Positions 33,838 to 45,336 of a DNA stretch of 64,000 nt are shown here, one piece after another. Location of the stretch: positions 11,582,817 to 11,646,816 of the forward strand of contig NC_035170.2 of the NCBI RefSeq assembly GCF_001659605.2, read 5' to 3'. This DNA is from Manihot esculenta. Taxonomy: Eukaryota; Streptophyta; Magnoliopsida; Malpighiales; Euphorbiaceae. The notes below the pieces were generated by a model that did no database searches, was not told where the DNA came from, and saw only the letters and a program-made list of their open reading frames with translations. A program made the position numbers and the translations under genes. Position 1 is the first letter of the stretch; the number at the start of each line of letters is the position of its first letter.

Positions 33838-35796
33838 TGACTCGCGGTTGTCGAAGCCGGTCAAAAATAACCTTTCTGGTTATTAACAATTTACAACTGT
33901 AGATAGTGGTGAAAGGATCGAATCCACAGGGAATTGAGAACTTACCTATTTTCCTTATCAAGACCAATAAAATAAACTGAAATAAAAACAAACTGAAAGA
34001 GAAATAAACTGAAAACAAAATAAACTGAAACGAGATAAAACTGAAAGCGGAATAAACTGAAATGAGATAAAACTGAAAACGAGATAAAACTGAAAACGAG
34101 ATAAACTGAAAGCGGAATAAACAGAAAGCAAAATAAACTGAAACGAGATATAACGAGATAAAACTGAAAGAGAAATAAACGAGATAAACTGAAAACGAGA
34201 TAAAACTGAAAACGAGATAAACTGAAGGCGGAATAAAAATAAATTGCAGTAAAAGTAAAATGGGGGGTTTTGAGATTGATTTGATTTAGCAAACTATGGA
34301 CAACAATTAACTGAGCAAGTAATAATTAAATAAAAGAGAAATTCAATATGAGAAAAGTCTAGTTGAAGAGATGGATCCACTTTGGTTGTTTGGATTGATC
34401 ATTGAAACTCATGCTCTCTTGATTGATTCAATAGATTGGTTATGGGGATGGAAGACGCTTCTCACCACCATGTCTCTCCTTATTATTAAATCAATTAGAA
34501 AACGTCCTCTAATCAATTACTAATTAACAAAATGCCAAGAAACGTCCTTGGGCCATAGGCATCAAAACAATTGTCAATTGCATGAAGAAATAGAGAGATC
34601 CAATCCTAGCTACTCAAACGCATGAGATGTTGCTAGATCGTACAATTCCTTAGTTTTTACACCAAGTGTTCTTAGGTCAGAATATTTTCAGCAATTATGG
34701 ACTAAAAAATATCCCAACTAACAATCAATTAACTTTGCAATCAAGAATCAAGTGGCCAATTTTATCAAAACAACAAAGCAATCTTAGATTCAAGCACACA
34801 ATTGTATGAATATTGAACTAATCAAAGACAAATAGTTTATGTTCAGATCTCACAATTCATAAACAACCTTAGTTTCAACCAATCCTCAACTAGAATTAAA
34901 AGGATTCAGCCTCTCATGGCTGAACCAAAATAGAAAATTAAAGAAAAGAAGAGGAAAGAAGAACCGAAATTGAGAGGAGAAGCCCTTGGAGGGCCGGCTG
35001 CCCTTGCTTGGCCGAATTGGGGGAGAGTCCATCTGCCACTTCTTGTCTTCTTAAGGCCTTTAAATATGTCTTGAGAGGCTGCCTAGGATTTCTTGGTTGT
35101 CCATGCATCTTTTAGAGGCTGCTCAAAGTGCCCTTGGTTCAATATGTGCCTTCTATGTACATGTGCGAAGGGAAAAACATGGAGCATGTATCAAATTGCA
35201 AGGGATGGGCTCTTTGGTCTTTTAATTGCTGCCCAAGGTCTTCAAGATGCTGCCCAAGTGTGTTCAAGTTGCTGCCCAATGTGCCTCTTCACATCCCCTT
35301 GCCGCCCATTCACAATTAAGGAAGGTGGAGCCTCCTTTTGCAATTTGAATTTTGAATGTGCAAGGCATGTGTGGCATGTGTGACTTCATTTGGCTTCTTT
35401 GACAAGCTGAATCCTTAAATTCAAAATTTGAATATGAATCTTGAAGATTTAAATTTCAAAATACTTTCCTTATTTGGCTCTTCATATAAGACAACTTGAG
35501 ATTTGGCTTCTTGAATAAGGAAAAGGCTACTTGGAGATTTGAAATTTGAATTTCAAATTGCCTTGACTGAATGTTCTTTCCATATTTATCACTTTCCTTA
35601 TTTAGCTTCACTTGATTTCAACTTGGTAGGCTTGCTCCCTTTTGCTCCATTTAAGGCAGTTTTAAGGGGATTTTCTCCAAAGTGTCCTTTTTCACCATTT
35701 TTTGCAAAACAATGCCAAGAGCACTAAATTAAGCAGAAATCATGTAAATAATCATCAATTATATCAAGAGAAAAGGGACTAAAATATGCTCTATCA
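33838..35796 (-). mobile_element. 5' LTR of the Athila-like element, 1959 bp
   Basis: On the plus strand TGACTCGCGGTTGTCG to ATGCTCTATCA. Collinear with the 3' LTR but without the 1362-bp duplication. Small frames in it (for example 35093-35383 plus) also occur in the other copy and are not protein-like. Confidence 0.92.
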
Positions 35797-35801
35797 AACT
35801 C

Positions 35802-36215
35802 ATTCCAATAGTTAATAAAGATTTTGAGTTTTTGCTATTTTCCCTCTATCTGCTTTTATTTTTCTTTTTTATTAAATTTACTTGTATGCTCATACTTAGA
35901 CTATTTTTTGTGTGTATTATCTGTAAACTGTACCAGGCTGATTACTCGTTGGCTTATTTTGCTTGTAAAGAATCTTTACTTGTTATATTGTGTTTTCTGC
36001 CTATCGAATGCCTTAATATTTTTCTGTTCTCTTGAAGCTTTTAGCTGACTAAGTGTTTGTATGTTATCTCATTTAATTTTCATACAGCTCTTTATCTCAG
36101 GTCGTATAGCCTTCAAGTTACATATTTTTTCTTTACTTGTATTCTGTCATTCGAGGGTTTGTTTTTGGAGTTTAGTGATAAGGCTTACTTTTATTTTGAT
36201 TTTTCCTTGGCTTTG
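35802..36215. other. Tat element 2, stretch between antisense ORF stop and tandem array
   Basis: T-rich on the plus strand, which is expected of a 3' untranslated region of the antisense ORF. No further gene. Confidence 0.5.
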
Positions 36216-36570
36216 CTTCATCTCCTCAATCGGTTTTGTGGTGCCGACAGTCTTATTCCGAGATCGCTTACCTACCTCATTGAGGACTTCGTCTCTTCAA
36301 CCAGTTTTATGGTGCAGACGGTCTTATTCTGAGGCCGTCACCCACCTCATTGAAGTTTTTGTCTCCTCAACTGGTTTTGTGGTGCTGATAGTCTTAATCC
36401 GAGACTAGTCACCCACTTCATTGGGGTCTTCATCTCCTCAACCGATTTTGTGATGCCGGCGGTCTTATTCCAAGACCGGTCACCTACCTCATTAAGAGCT
36501 TCGTCTCCCCAATCTATTTTGTGGTGCCGGTGGTCTTATTCTGAGACTGATCACCCATCTTATTGGGATC
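36216..36570. repeat. Tandem array, five 71-bp units, in the 3' region of Tat element 2
   Basis: Units start at about 36216, 36287, 36357, 36428 and 36499 with CTTCGTCTCCTCAAC, followed by TTTTGTGGTGCCG, GGTCTTATTCCGAGACC and CACCCACCTCATT. Units diverge by 10-20 percent. Confidence 0.88.
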
Positions 36571-36599
36571 TTCAATACCTATTCAAGAGTGCTTTGGGA

Positions 36600-37960
36600 G
36601 TAGAAAAGAAGATAATTTTATTCATATTTCAATCGCATTAATTACATTGTACACTTTTATGGGAAATACCTCTTTAGGTGTTGGATGTTCTAGGCGTGAG
36701 ATTTTGGATTTTCTTGTAGGTCTTCAATTCAGTATACCCCGGGGTCTGATGACCTTGGTGATTCTGAACAGGCCTTCCCAGGTTGGCACTAGTTTTCCAA
36801 CAGCAGCTCTATTTTCTGTGGCTTCTAATTTTCTTAAGGCTAGGTCTCCAACTTTCAAGTTCCTTTCAAGGACTTTCTAGTTGTAACATCGAGTTGCCTT
36901 CTGTTGATAAGTAGTTGCTCGCACTTGTGCCTCATCTCTAATTTCTTCTAGGGCATCCAGGTTGCTTCTCAATTTCTCAATACTGGTGCTTTCATCATTG
37001 AATTGGACCCAGTGAGTAGGGATCTGTAGCTCTACGGGGACTGCAGCCTTTGTCCCAAATGCTAGTGCAAACGGTGTCTCCCTTGTTGGTGTTCGAGGTG
37101 TAGTCTAGAATGCCCACAAGATGCTATGTAGCTCGACTGTCCAGTTCTTTTTAGCACCGTCTAACTGCTTCTTCAGCCCTTGGAGGATAGCTCGGTTTAT
37201 CACTTCGGTTTGGTCATTCGTTTACAGATGAGCTACTGAGGAGAACTTGTGCCATATACCCATGTTTCTCTTGAAATCTAGAAAAGAGTTATAGTCGAAC
37301 TGCTTTCCGTTATCTAATATGAGCATCCTGAATATCCCAAATCGGCATATAATGTTGCGCCATATAAAGTTTATTACTTTTCGGGCTGTGATGGTGGGTA
37401 TGGCTTCTGCTTCGGGCTAATTAGAGAAGTACTCCACGGCTATAATCATGAATCTCTTTTATCCCATGGCCTTGGGGAATGGGCCTAGGATGTCTATCTC
37501 CTATTGTGAGAATGGCCATTGGCTCGATATGCTTGACTGTGGTATAGCCAGGCTATTGATAGTATTAGCAAATCTTTGACAAATATCACATCTCTTCATA
37601 AACTCCCCAACTTCCTTCTTTATTGTAGGCTAGTAATATCTCTGCCGAAAAATCTTATTCGCCAGTGTGGTTGCCCCCTCATAAACTCCGCAAACCCCTT
37701 GGTGCATCTCTTGGATTACCTTGGCTACCTCTTTCGAGCCTACACATCTCAACAATGGGTTGGATTTTTCCCTCCGGTATATCCTCTTACTGCTTGGTAA
37801 TTGGCAGCCTTAGTTGCTATTTTTCACGCTTCTGCTTTATCCTCGGGTAACTTTTCGATTTTGAGGTACTCCAGGTATGAGGTCATCTAGTTTCGTTCTT
37901 CATCAATCTGTATGATGGGGGCTGACTTTTCGAAGGTAGGGGTGTCTATTTGCTGCACAT
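36600..37960 (-). pseudogene. Tat element 2 integrase, decayed
   Basis: Minus strand: zinc-binding end FMKRCDICQRF (about 37595), core start WPFSQ.EIDILGPFPKA (37510-37460), second catalytic region LDNGKQFDYNSF (37320-37285), NRAILQGLKKQLDGAKKNW and the C-terminal ERNLKVGDLALRKLE (about 36870-36830). Stops at several positions (for example 37240, 37110) prevent expression. It would insert element cDNA. Confidence 0.82.
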
Positions 37961-37981
37961 ACACTTCTTCTGGGAGTTGTT

Positions 37982-38353
37982 CTAGTTCTTCCGCAGAAAA
38001 TTTGCTGAGCAAGTTTGCCTCTTCATTCTCTTCTCAGGGTATTCTTTGATATTGTACAATGATTCCTGCTTACCGAGCTCGGCTTTTAGAGCTCGTACTC
38101 TGGCTAAATACTTCTGCATAATACGATCCTTTGTCTGGTACACTTCTATTATTTGATTCACTACAATCTGAGAATCGTTGTTTATTCTGAGGTCGGTTGC
38201 TCTCACTCCTAAGGCTAACTGGATCCCATTTAGAAGAGCTTCATATTCCGCCATATTATTAGACGCCAGGAATCTGAAGCGTAGGGCATAGCATACTCTG
38301 AACTCATCTGACCCTTTCAATAAAATTCCTGGCCCACTCCCTGTGTAACTCAA
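37982..38353 (-). pseudogene. Tat element 2 second (archaeal-type) RNase H
   Basis: Contains FLASNNMAEYEALLNGI with the active-site E-Y-E-A stretch and INNDSQIVVNQI with the D-S-Q motif. These match the extra RNase H that Tat-lineage elements carry downstream of their ordinary RNase H. An open 123-codon stretch survives, but the first DGS motif is damaged and the frame breaks before integrase. Confidence 0.85.
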
Positions 38354-38379
38354 TGTCTCATCTACGAATAGATTCCACC

Positions 38380-39738
38380 TGAATTCATGCGGTTGTTGGC
38401 CTCGTCTTTTTCTTCTACTAAACTCGACAATGTGTCATACAACTCTTTCTTATCCAAGCTGAAAGAGCACTCAACTATAAAGTCAGCTAAGGCCTGGGCT
38501 TTGATTGCCGTTCAAGGTCGGTAAATAAGGCAATACAGACTGATTTCTACAGACCATGCTAGCATCCGTCTTGAAGTCTCGGGCCTATGTAAGATCTTTT
38601 TCAAGGGTTGTTCAGTCATCACTACTCCTTGGTGGCCTTCCAAATACATCTTAAACTTCCTCACTGCCAATAACAAAGCGAATGCCAGCTTCTCAATATT
38701 CATGTACCTAACCTTGGCGTCTCTAAGCACCTTGCTGATGTAGAAGATAGGCTTCTAGACCCAGGCTTCTTCTCTCACTAGTACGACACTCACTGCCTGT
38801 TCGGATGCAACAGCCAAGTAAATCAACAGTTCCTTTCTTGCCAAATGACTACTAAGCACATGTGGGGAACTGAGGTACTCCTTAATATTTTTGAATGCTT
38901 TCTGACAATCCTCTGACCATTCAAAGTTCGGGACCTTCCTTAGCTCCTTAAAGAATGATAGGTATCTCTCTGTTAATTTGGACATGAACCTATTGAGTGT
39001 TACTACTCTTCTTGTAAGCCTTCGGATATTCCTCACACAAGTTAGCTCAGGCACAGTCAGTATGGCCTCTACCTTTTCTAGGTTTGGCTCTATGCCCTTC
39101 TCACTGACCATGTAACTCAAAAATTTCCTTCATCTAATGAAGAAAGCGCATTTCGCTGGGTTTAACCTCATCCTGTATTACTGCAGCATCTGGAAGACCT
39201 CTTCCAAGTCGATTAGGTGTTGTTGGAAGGTCTGGCTTTTAACTACCATGTCATCGATGTAAACTTTCACGTTTCTCCCTATCTGATCTTTAAAGATTTT
39301 ATTCATCAACTGCTGATATGTTGCCCTAGCATTTCTCAATCCGAAAGGCATAGCCCTGTAGCAGTACGTTCCGTCTTCAGTTATGAAGGAGGTATTCTCT
39401 TCGTCCAACCTGTCCATAGGGATCTGATGATATCCTGACATAGCATCTAAAGACGATAAGTAGTCAAAACTGGCCATAGAGTCGACCATTTTATTAATAT
39501 CTTGGAGGGGATAATAATCCTTTGGGCAGGCTTGATTTAAATCAGTGAAGTCTATACACATTCTATATTTTCCATTGGCTTTTTTCACCAACACAGAGTT
39601 AGCTAACCACTATGGGTACATTACTTCCCTAATAAACCCGGCCTCTTCTAATTTTTGCACTTCTTCTCTTGTGACCTGCTGTTTCTCCGTTCCAAAGGCC
39701 CTCTTCTTATGCTTCACCGACTTGGTCCTGGGGAGGAT
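38380..39738 (-). pseudogene. Tat element 2 reverse transcriptase and RNase H, decayed
   Basis: RT segment 39594-39178: KYRMCIDFTDLNQACPKD, AMPFGLRNARATYQQL and catalytic YIDDMVVKS. The thumb/connection part is at 39120-38755 (NLEKVEAI, FEWSEDCQKAF) and first RNase H at 38730-38512 (MNIEKLAFALLLAVRKFK). Each is open for 70-140 codons but they are separated by stops (near 39180, 38757, 38510). Upstream, the protein is split by the solo LTR at 39744. Confidence 0.88.
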
Positions 39739-39743
39739 GTTCA

Positions 39744-41228
39744 TGTAAGAAAACCTAGAGATTACTGCAATCCAAAATTACGCAGCAGAAAAAAATCTAT
39801 GTTTTCCCTTTCAGGATCTGAGTGCTTCATTTTCCCTTTCAGGATCTGAGTGCTTCATTTAATTTGAAAGGAAGGATAAGAGACTAACCTTTTAGACTTA
39901 ACAAAAAGAGACTATTCTGGATTGATGGTGCTGCTTCTGAAACGAACACCCTCAATGATATCCACAAGAACGTTTCCGTCTAGAGTGCTAGCTCTCTTAA
40001 CGAATGAATTAGCTATGTGCTCCCCAATCTGCAACCCAGAAAAAATGATCACTAAAAAACCTTGCTCCCGTAATTTAAAAAAGGTCTTTCATGTTCACTC
40101 GTTTTTCTCTTAATCTTTTCGTTTTCCCACAGTTCTTTTCGTAAAAGAATTGTGTTCATAACCAACTATCACAATATCGTAGATACTAACATATCTATGT
40201 GATAAGTCCTTTTCAAAAGAAAATAAAAAATCCTTTATCTATAACAATTACAGATAGACTGCAAATCTTTTAAATATTATTATCTTATAATAACAAATAA
40301 TTAATATTATTAATAATAATATCTTTATTATTATTAATTATACTAACGGACTCTTAGCACATTAATATGACATAACACATCAATGACGTTCTTTTGTGTG
40401 TGACCCAATAGGCTCACATTAATTGGTAATAGGCCTAGTTCAATAAGACTCATAAATCATAAGCGACCTCTAGTAAGATGTTATGACTATCCAATTAATA
40501 TGAAGATCGATAATCTGATAAAGCCTAATAAACAGAACATGTATTAATCTTTTTGTCACACGATATCTAGTTTAAATATAAGTCATAGTCAATGTCAAAC
40601 TTATAATGTTCAAACTTGTGATTTTTCGATCTCTAAGTAGACTGATAAAACCAAATGATATTGATCACATTATCAATTCATTTGAGTATGGCCATACATT
40701 TCTCAATCTCACTTATCGAGAGGCCCAGAAGATATCTGTATCAAAGAGAGGGACAAATTCTATTTTGATTGTTCAATATCCTCTATATAATTTCTATTAT
40801 GTTCAATCATAACCTTTATGATTATTCAGTTAAAGATAATGTTTGGTTACGTTAAAACATAACAGTCCTTATGTTGTAAACTATGACAATCTCAAGTCAA
40901 AGGATTAAAATATAACTATATTAAGATTCACTTATGACAATAATCCATGTAGTGATCTCAATGTGGGTCCATCCAATACTTTATTCTCTAATAAGTATCT
41001 ATGATTATTGATTTATATTAACATACACATAATCATCTCATGATTATCAATCAATAATCATACTAATCATATTTTATTATTATCATCATAATAATAAGTA
41101 ATCAGGGATGTTAATCATTATTATGTAACATACAAACAAATAATAATGATAATAAAATATCTTTTATTAATAAACAAAATGATATACAAAAAGGTCCAAG
41201 ATAATGGCCTAGGAAAAATACACTAACA
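39744..41228 (-). mobile_element. 1485-bp solo LTR, probably copia-type, TSD GTTCA
   Basis: In minus orientation it starts TGTTAGTGTATTTTTCC and ends TTTTCTTACA. GTTCA flanks it at 39739-39743 and 41229-41233. AATAAAAGATATTTT near the start looks like a polyadenylation region. No internal coding sequence is attached. A 28-bp direct repeat (CTTTCAGGATCTGAGTGC...) occurs at 39808 and 39836. Superfamily is not certain; orientation is inferred from the AATAAA. Confidence 0.85.
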
Positions 41229-41233
41229 GTTCA

Positions 41234-41915
41234 GCTTGTGGGTCATTACCTCAGGATCAATCCCTAGCATATCTGAGGGCTTCTAGGCAAAGCTCAAGGC
41301 GTGCCCTCTAATTAAAGCCATCGTAGCTTCCTTCTGGCTCTTCTCTAGGCTCGAGTTGATGCTGAAGACCTTGTCACTTTCTTCCTCGGATAATGGGAAG
41401 GTCTCCAACTTGTCTACAGGTTCAATCCTTGCCTCTTTCTTTTCATCTCGGACCTCCATAACTTCAGTGTTTATTTCTTCCAGTTGGGCATTTAGTTCCT
41501 CCATTGTGGCCAGGTACACAACTCTAGCCTCCTCCTATCTTCCCCGAACTATACCTATCCTTGCCTTCGTAGGAAATTTCATGGTTAGATACCGAATGGT
41601 AGTCACTGTCATATAGCATCAGTCTTCCCAAGATGGCATTATAGTTCAGGGGTAGCTTTACCATTAGGAACAATGCATAGTGTGTTCAGGATAGGGGTGG
41701 CTCCCCTAAGGTGAAGGCCACCATTACTTTCCCTTTCACTACAACTGGAGTTCCCCCTATCCCCTTGACTGGAGTTTGGTCCCTAACCAACTACTCTTCG
41801 GGTATGTTCATCTTCTAGAATACCCGGTAGGACAGTAGGTTCACCTTGTTACTATCGTCTACTATAACTTTTCGGACCCAGAGTTATGGATGACGGCTTC
41901 AATGACCAAGGCATC
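41234..41915 (-). pseudogene. Tat element 2 aspartic protease and linker
   Basis: Minus strand just after the solo LTR: VIVDDSNKVNLL stands at the protease active site (normally VDTGSS-like; the catalytic glycine is lost). Further on LPLNYNAILGR is the conserved C-terminal protease motif, followed by an acidic linker (EELNAQLEEINTEVMEV) towards RT. Stops interrupt it near 41820 and 41690. Confidence 0.78.
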
Positions 41916-41920
41916 GTCAT

Positions 41921-44036
41921 TGTAATACCCGGCTCGAGTCCGGCATCGGAATTCCTGTAGTCCGGTGGAATCTCGGGTGTCGGAACCTCCAAAAAGGGTA
42001 ATACATATGTTTTCTAAGGTATTTTCACTTGTTTTCATGTTTTGAAGTGTTAAAGGAAATGAGTTTTGAAAGAAAAGCAATAAGGGAGAAATGCAAAGGT
42101 TCGGCCGCCGAAGGTCACTTTCGGCCGCCGAACATTGCATGGTTTCGGATTCACGTTCGGCTGCCGAAGGTGGTCTGGCCAGCCACCTATAAAAGGGCCA
42201 AAGGTCAGTGAGAGGAGGGTATTTTCTCCTCCACTTGCAGCCAGAGGTGAGCCAAAACCTTCTCACGTTAACTTTGATGATTTGTTAGTTTTCCTTCAGA
42301 TCTTTCAAAGTTTTGAAGGGTTTTATGTTTGTTTTGAAGGTTTTAAGCAAAATAGCAAGTTTTGGAAGTTTGGAGCTTTGGAAGCTTGGTTCTTCATAAC
42401 TCCACGTTGGGATCGTCTAATCTCTTATTTGGAAGAGGTAAGAGAAGATCCTGACCTTCCTTTCTGGATTTTTGAAGGTTTTATGACGTTGGTATGGGTA
42501 GTATGCATGTTTAGGTTTAGGTGAGGTTTTTGGTGATCTTTCATGTTTAAGTGTTATGTGCTATGTTTGTTTGGGGTTTAGGATAGTTTGAGACCCCTTT
42601 GTGCATATATATGTGTATGTGCTAGTTGGGAGTAGTTGATATGCATGTTGTAGGTTTTTGGGCAAAGTTTGCATGAAACAGAGCAGGGTTCTGCCCTTCG
42701 GGCAAAACCAGGTTCGGCCGCCGAACCTCTTGTGGAGGCACTTTCGGCTGCCAAAGCTTGCCCCCGAAAGCTAAGCTTTCGGTTTAGAAAGGGACTTTCG
42801 GCCGCCGAAAGAGGGAGTTCGGCTGTCGAAAGTATGTGAGTTTCGTCTCTGGATGAGACCTTCGGCCGCCGAAGGTGCCGCCGAACATGCATGAGTTTCG
42901 TCTCTGGAGTGGGGTTTCGGCCGCCGAACCTGCCGCCGAAAGTGCCCTGTCCAGCCTTCTTTTGCATGTTTTATGTGATTGTTTTAGGATCTTTTAGAGG
43001 GTTTTTGGGGAGTTTCTTAGAGATATTCTTGAGTGCGTTTGGTCCCTCATTTGCGTCCACCTGTGTAGGTACGGACCAGAGGAATCAGGGAGGTCAGCAG
43101 TGAGTCCAGTTTCAGAACCTGCAGAGTTAGTTCAGAGTCAACCCGAGGTGAGTGGAACTGAACTTAGTATTTTAATATGAGAAACGAGTATTTTAGCATG
43201 CTTCAGGCATCATGAATATGCTATAGGGTGAGTGCATTAGTGTACACGAATATGATGCATTGCATTTCTCTTTGATTCTATGACTGTATGGACATAGTAA
43301 GGTTCAATAGCCCTCAGAGGAAAGACCTGGAACAGCCCTACGGGGACCAGGCATAAAGACCTGGAACAGCCCTACGGGGACTAGGCACAAAGACCTGGAA
43401 CAGCCCTACGGGGACCAGGCATATGGTATACAGGGAGTGTTGATCCGTCCATGCTGAGATGTGATTACTTGTGATGTGATACATTGCATGAGAGCATGTT
43501 TTATCACTTATTCTTTATTACTGTTCTACTCACTGGGCTATAGTAGCTCATCCCTCTCCCCTAACTCCAGTGGTGCAGGTTCAGAATTCAGAGGGAAGTC
43601 AGCAGGGTACAGGAAGAGTATATAGTTTGTAATAGTTAGTAAGTGTGGACATGTAAATGTAAAGAGATAATGTATGTGTACAGTGTATAGAATGGTGCTT
43701 GATTATAAGAGTTGTCATCCCTTTTTGTGTTTTCCCATGCTCAGTTTATGTTTATATATTGTTGTATGTTTATGAGAAAACCAGGCTTAACATTATGAGT
43801 TTTATCCGCCTAGAGCAATGAGGAGCTCTAGTAGGGATTGGTAGAGAACAGAGATAGTGCATGCACAGGTTAAGCCTTGGAATGAAGAAAAGTTTTATGT
43901 TTTTACAGAAAATATATGCTCATGTATGGGATGTCACAGGTTCACAGTCAGGATAGCAGGCTTACTACGGGTCCCGGCGACCTTAAGTCGATCTGGATCC
44001 TAGTGCCGGTGGCAGTTCGGTTTCCGGGCTGTTACA
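41921..44036 (+). mobile_element. 2116-bp Tekay-type solo LTR, TSD GTCAT
   Basis: Begins TGTAATACCCGGCTCG and ends CCGGGCTGTTACA. GTCAT at 41916-41920 and 44037-44041. Contains TATA (CTATAAAAGGG near 42187), TTCGGCCGCCGAA-type palindromes (42099-42175, 42712-42945), three 34-bp units GACCTGGAACAGCCCTACGG (43325-43425), and the conserved terminal block ACTACGGGTCCCGGCGACC. Closest by sequence to the short inverted solo LTR at 12831-13762. It splits the Tat protease-gag junction. Confidence 0.94.
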
Positions 44037-44041
44037 GTCAT

Positions 44042-45331
44042 GAGGCATCTGCACCCCTTGAGCATCCTCTGCAAAGAAGGAGATGGTCACTAGAGAGTGT
44101 TTCACGATCTGCATTACTTAGATGCTGCTCCTCTCCTCATTTCGGCTTCTCTTATTCCCTCTCTGACTCATATGGCATCGAGTCCCTCCTACAATCATAT
44201 TGATCATTCCACTAGAGTCGTCGTTCACCAGCGCTCCGATCTGTCTCCTAGGCCTTTCTCCAGTTGTGTTATGTTGTGGTCTCTGGCCCTCTAGCTTTTT
44301 TATAAAGTTCCTGAGGTGTCCTCTCTTGATGAGCCTCTCTATTTCATTTATCAACTGGTAACAGTCGTTCGTATCATGACTATGAGTCCGGTGGTACCAA
44401 TAATACTTATCTCGGTCCCTTCTGTTCACTTCTGCCTTTATCAACTTGGGCCACTGTATGAAGTCTTTGTCTTGGACTGCCATGAGCACTTTAGCTATGG
44501 ACACATTCAGAGGAGTGATCTTCGTGGGGATCTGGGGTTGATAGAGTCTTTGCTCCTTTCTCTCCCACCGGTGTCTGTTTAGTGCTTCAGACCCCCGATC
44601 CTGTCTCCTCTCCGGCCTATCTTGCCTCTTGTCCTCCCCAACCCTTCCTCTATCTCCTGCCTCCTTGGCGAACTTGCTTGTGGTTAACGCATCGTCCTAC
44701 CTTATATACTTTTCTGCCCTTTTCATCAGCTATACCAAGGTAGGCTTTCTGCATAGTGATTTAAAGAACTCTGAGGAGGTGGTGCCCTTCTGCATAGCTT
44801 CCATAACTCTTGCTTCATCAAGCTCGGGTATTTGTAAAGCCTCCTTGTTGAACCTAGCCAACGACTCCCTTAAAGATTCGTTCCTCCTTTGTCGAACTGT
44901 TTCTAAATAGCTTATCTTTCTTTCCGCTGAGATCCCAGCAATGAACCTGCTGATGAACACACTGGCCAAGTCTATGAAGTTCTTAGTACTACCGGCCTCT
45001 GAGCTATTGAACCACGCTCAGGTTGGTCTGGTTAAGGTGGTGGAAAAAACTTACACATCAAGGCATCTGAGTGAGTTTGCAGCTCCATGAACATTTTATA
45101 GTTCAAGACATGCTCCTGAGGGTTTTCCGTCCCATCATAGGCGGCTATTATCGGCATCATGAACTTCTTGAGGATGGTTTCCTGCTGTACCCATCTCACA
45201 AATGGGGATGCGGTTGGCAACAAGGGACTGCTGTTGTCTTGTGCCCCCAACTCTGTCAGCAGTTGCTCTCTCAGCCTTTCTAACTTTTGATCTACATCTG
45301 CCTCCTATCTCCTGGGCTTTTTCTCTAGGCG
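44042..45331 (-). pseudogene. Tat element 2 gag, central and C-terminal part
   Basis: Minus strand 45250-45032: VQQETILKKFMMPIIAAYDGT, the start of the retrotransposon gag (capsid) domain. 44969-44730: ISYLETVRQRRNESLRESL and ARFNKEAL, its central helices. 44504-44118: zinc-knuckle region YWYHRTHSHDTNDC, where the first cysteine of the C-x2-C-x4-H-x4-C motif is replaced by tyrosine. A few stops separate these parts. Continues upstream at 49626-50126 beyond the inserted Tekay element. Confidence 0.8.
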
Positions 45332-45336
45332 GTAGT

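Larger units (their letters stand above)
27979..35796 (-). mobile_element. Athila-like non-autonomous LTR retrotransposon, complete ends, TSD AACTC
   Basis: On the minus strand it runs 5' LTR (35796-33838), primer-binding site (33833-33816), gag-related ORFs (33533-32302), about 1 kb non-coding, polypurine tract (31304-31290), 3' LTR (31289-27979). LTRs begin TGATAGAGCATA and end CGCGAGTCA in that orientation. AACTC occurs at 27974-27978 and 35797-35801. No protease, RT, RNase H or integrase is present, so it depended on a helper. The two LTRs are very similar outside an internal duplication, pointing to a fairly recent insertion. It sits just before the stop of the Tat antisense ORF. Confidence 0.92.
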
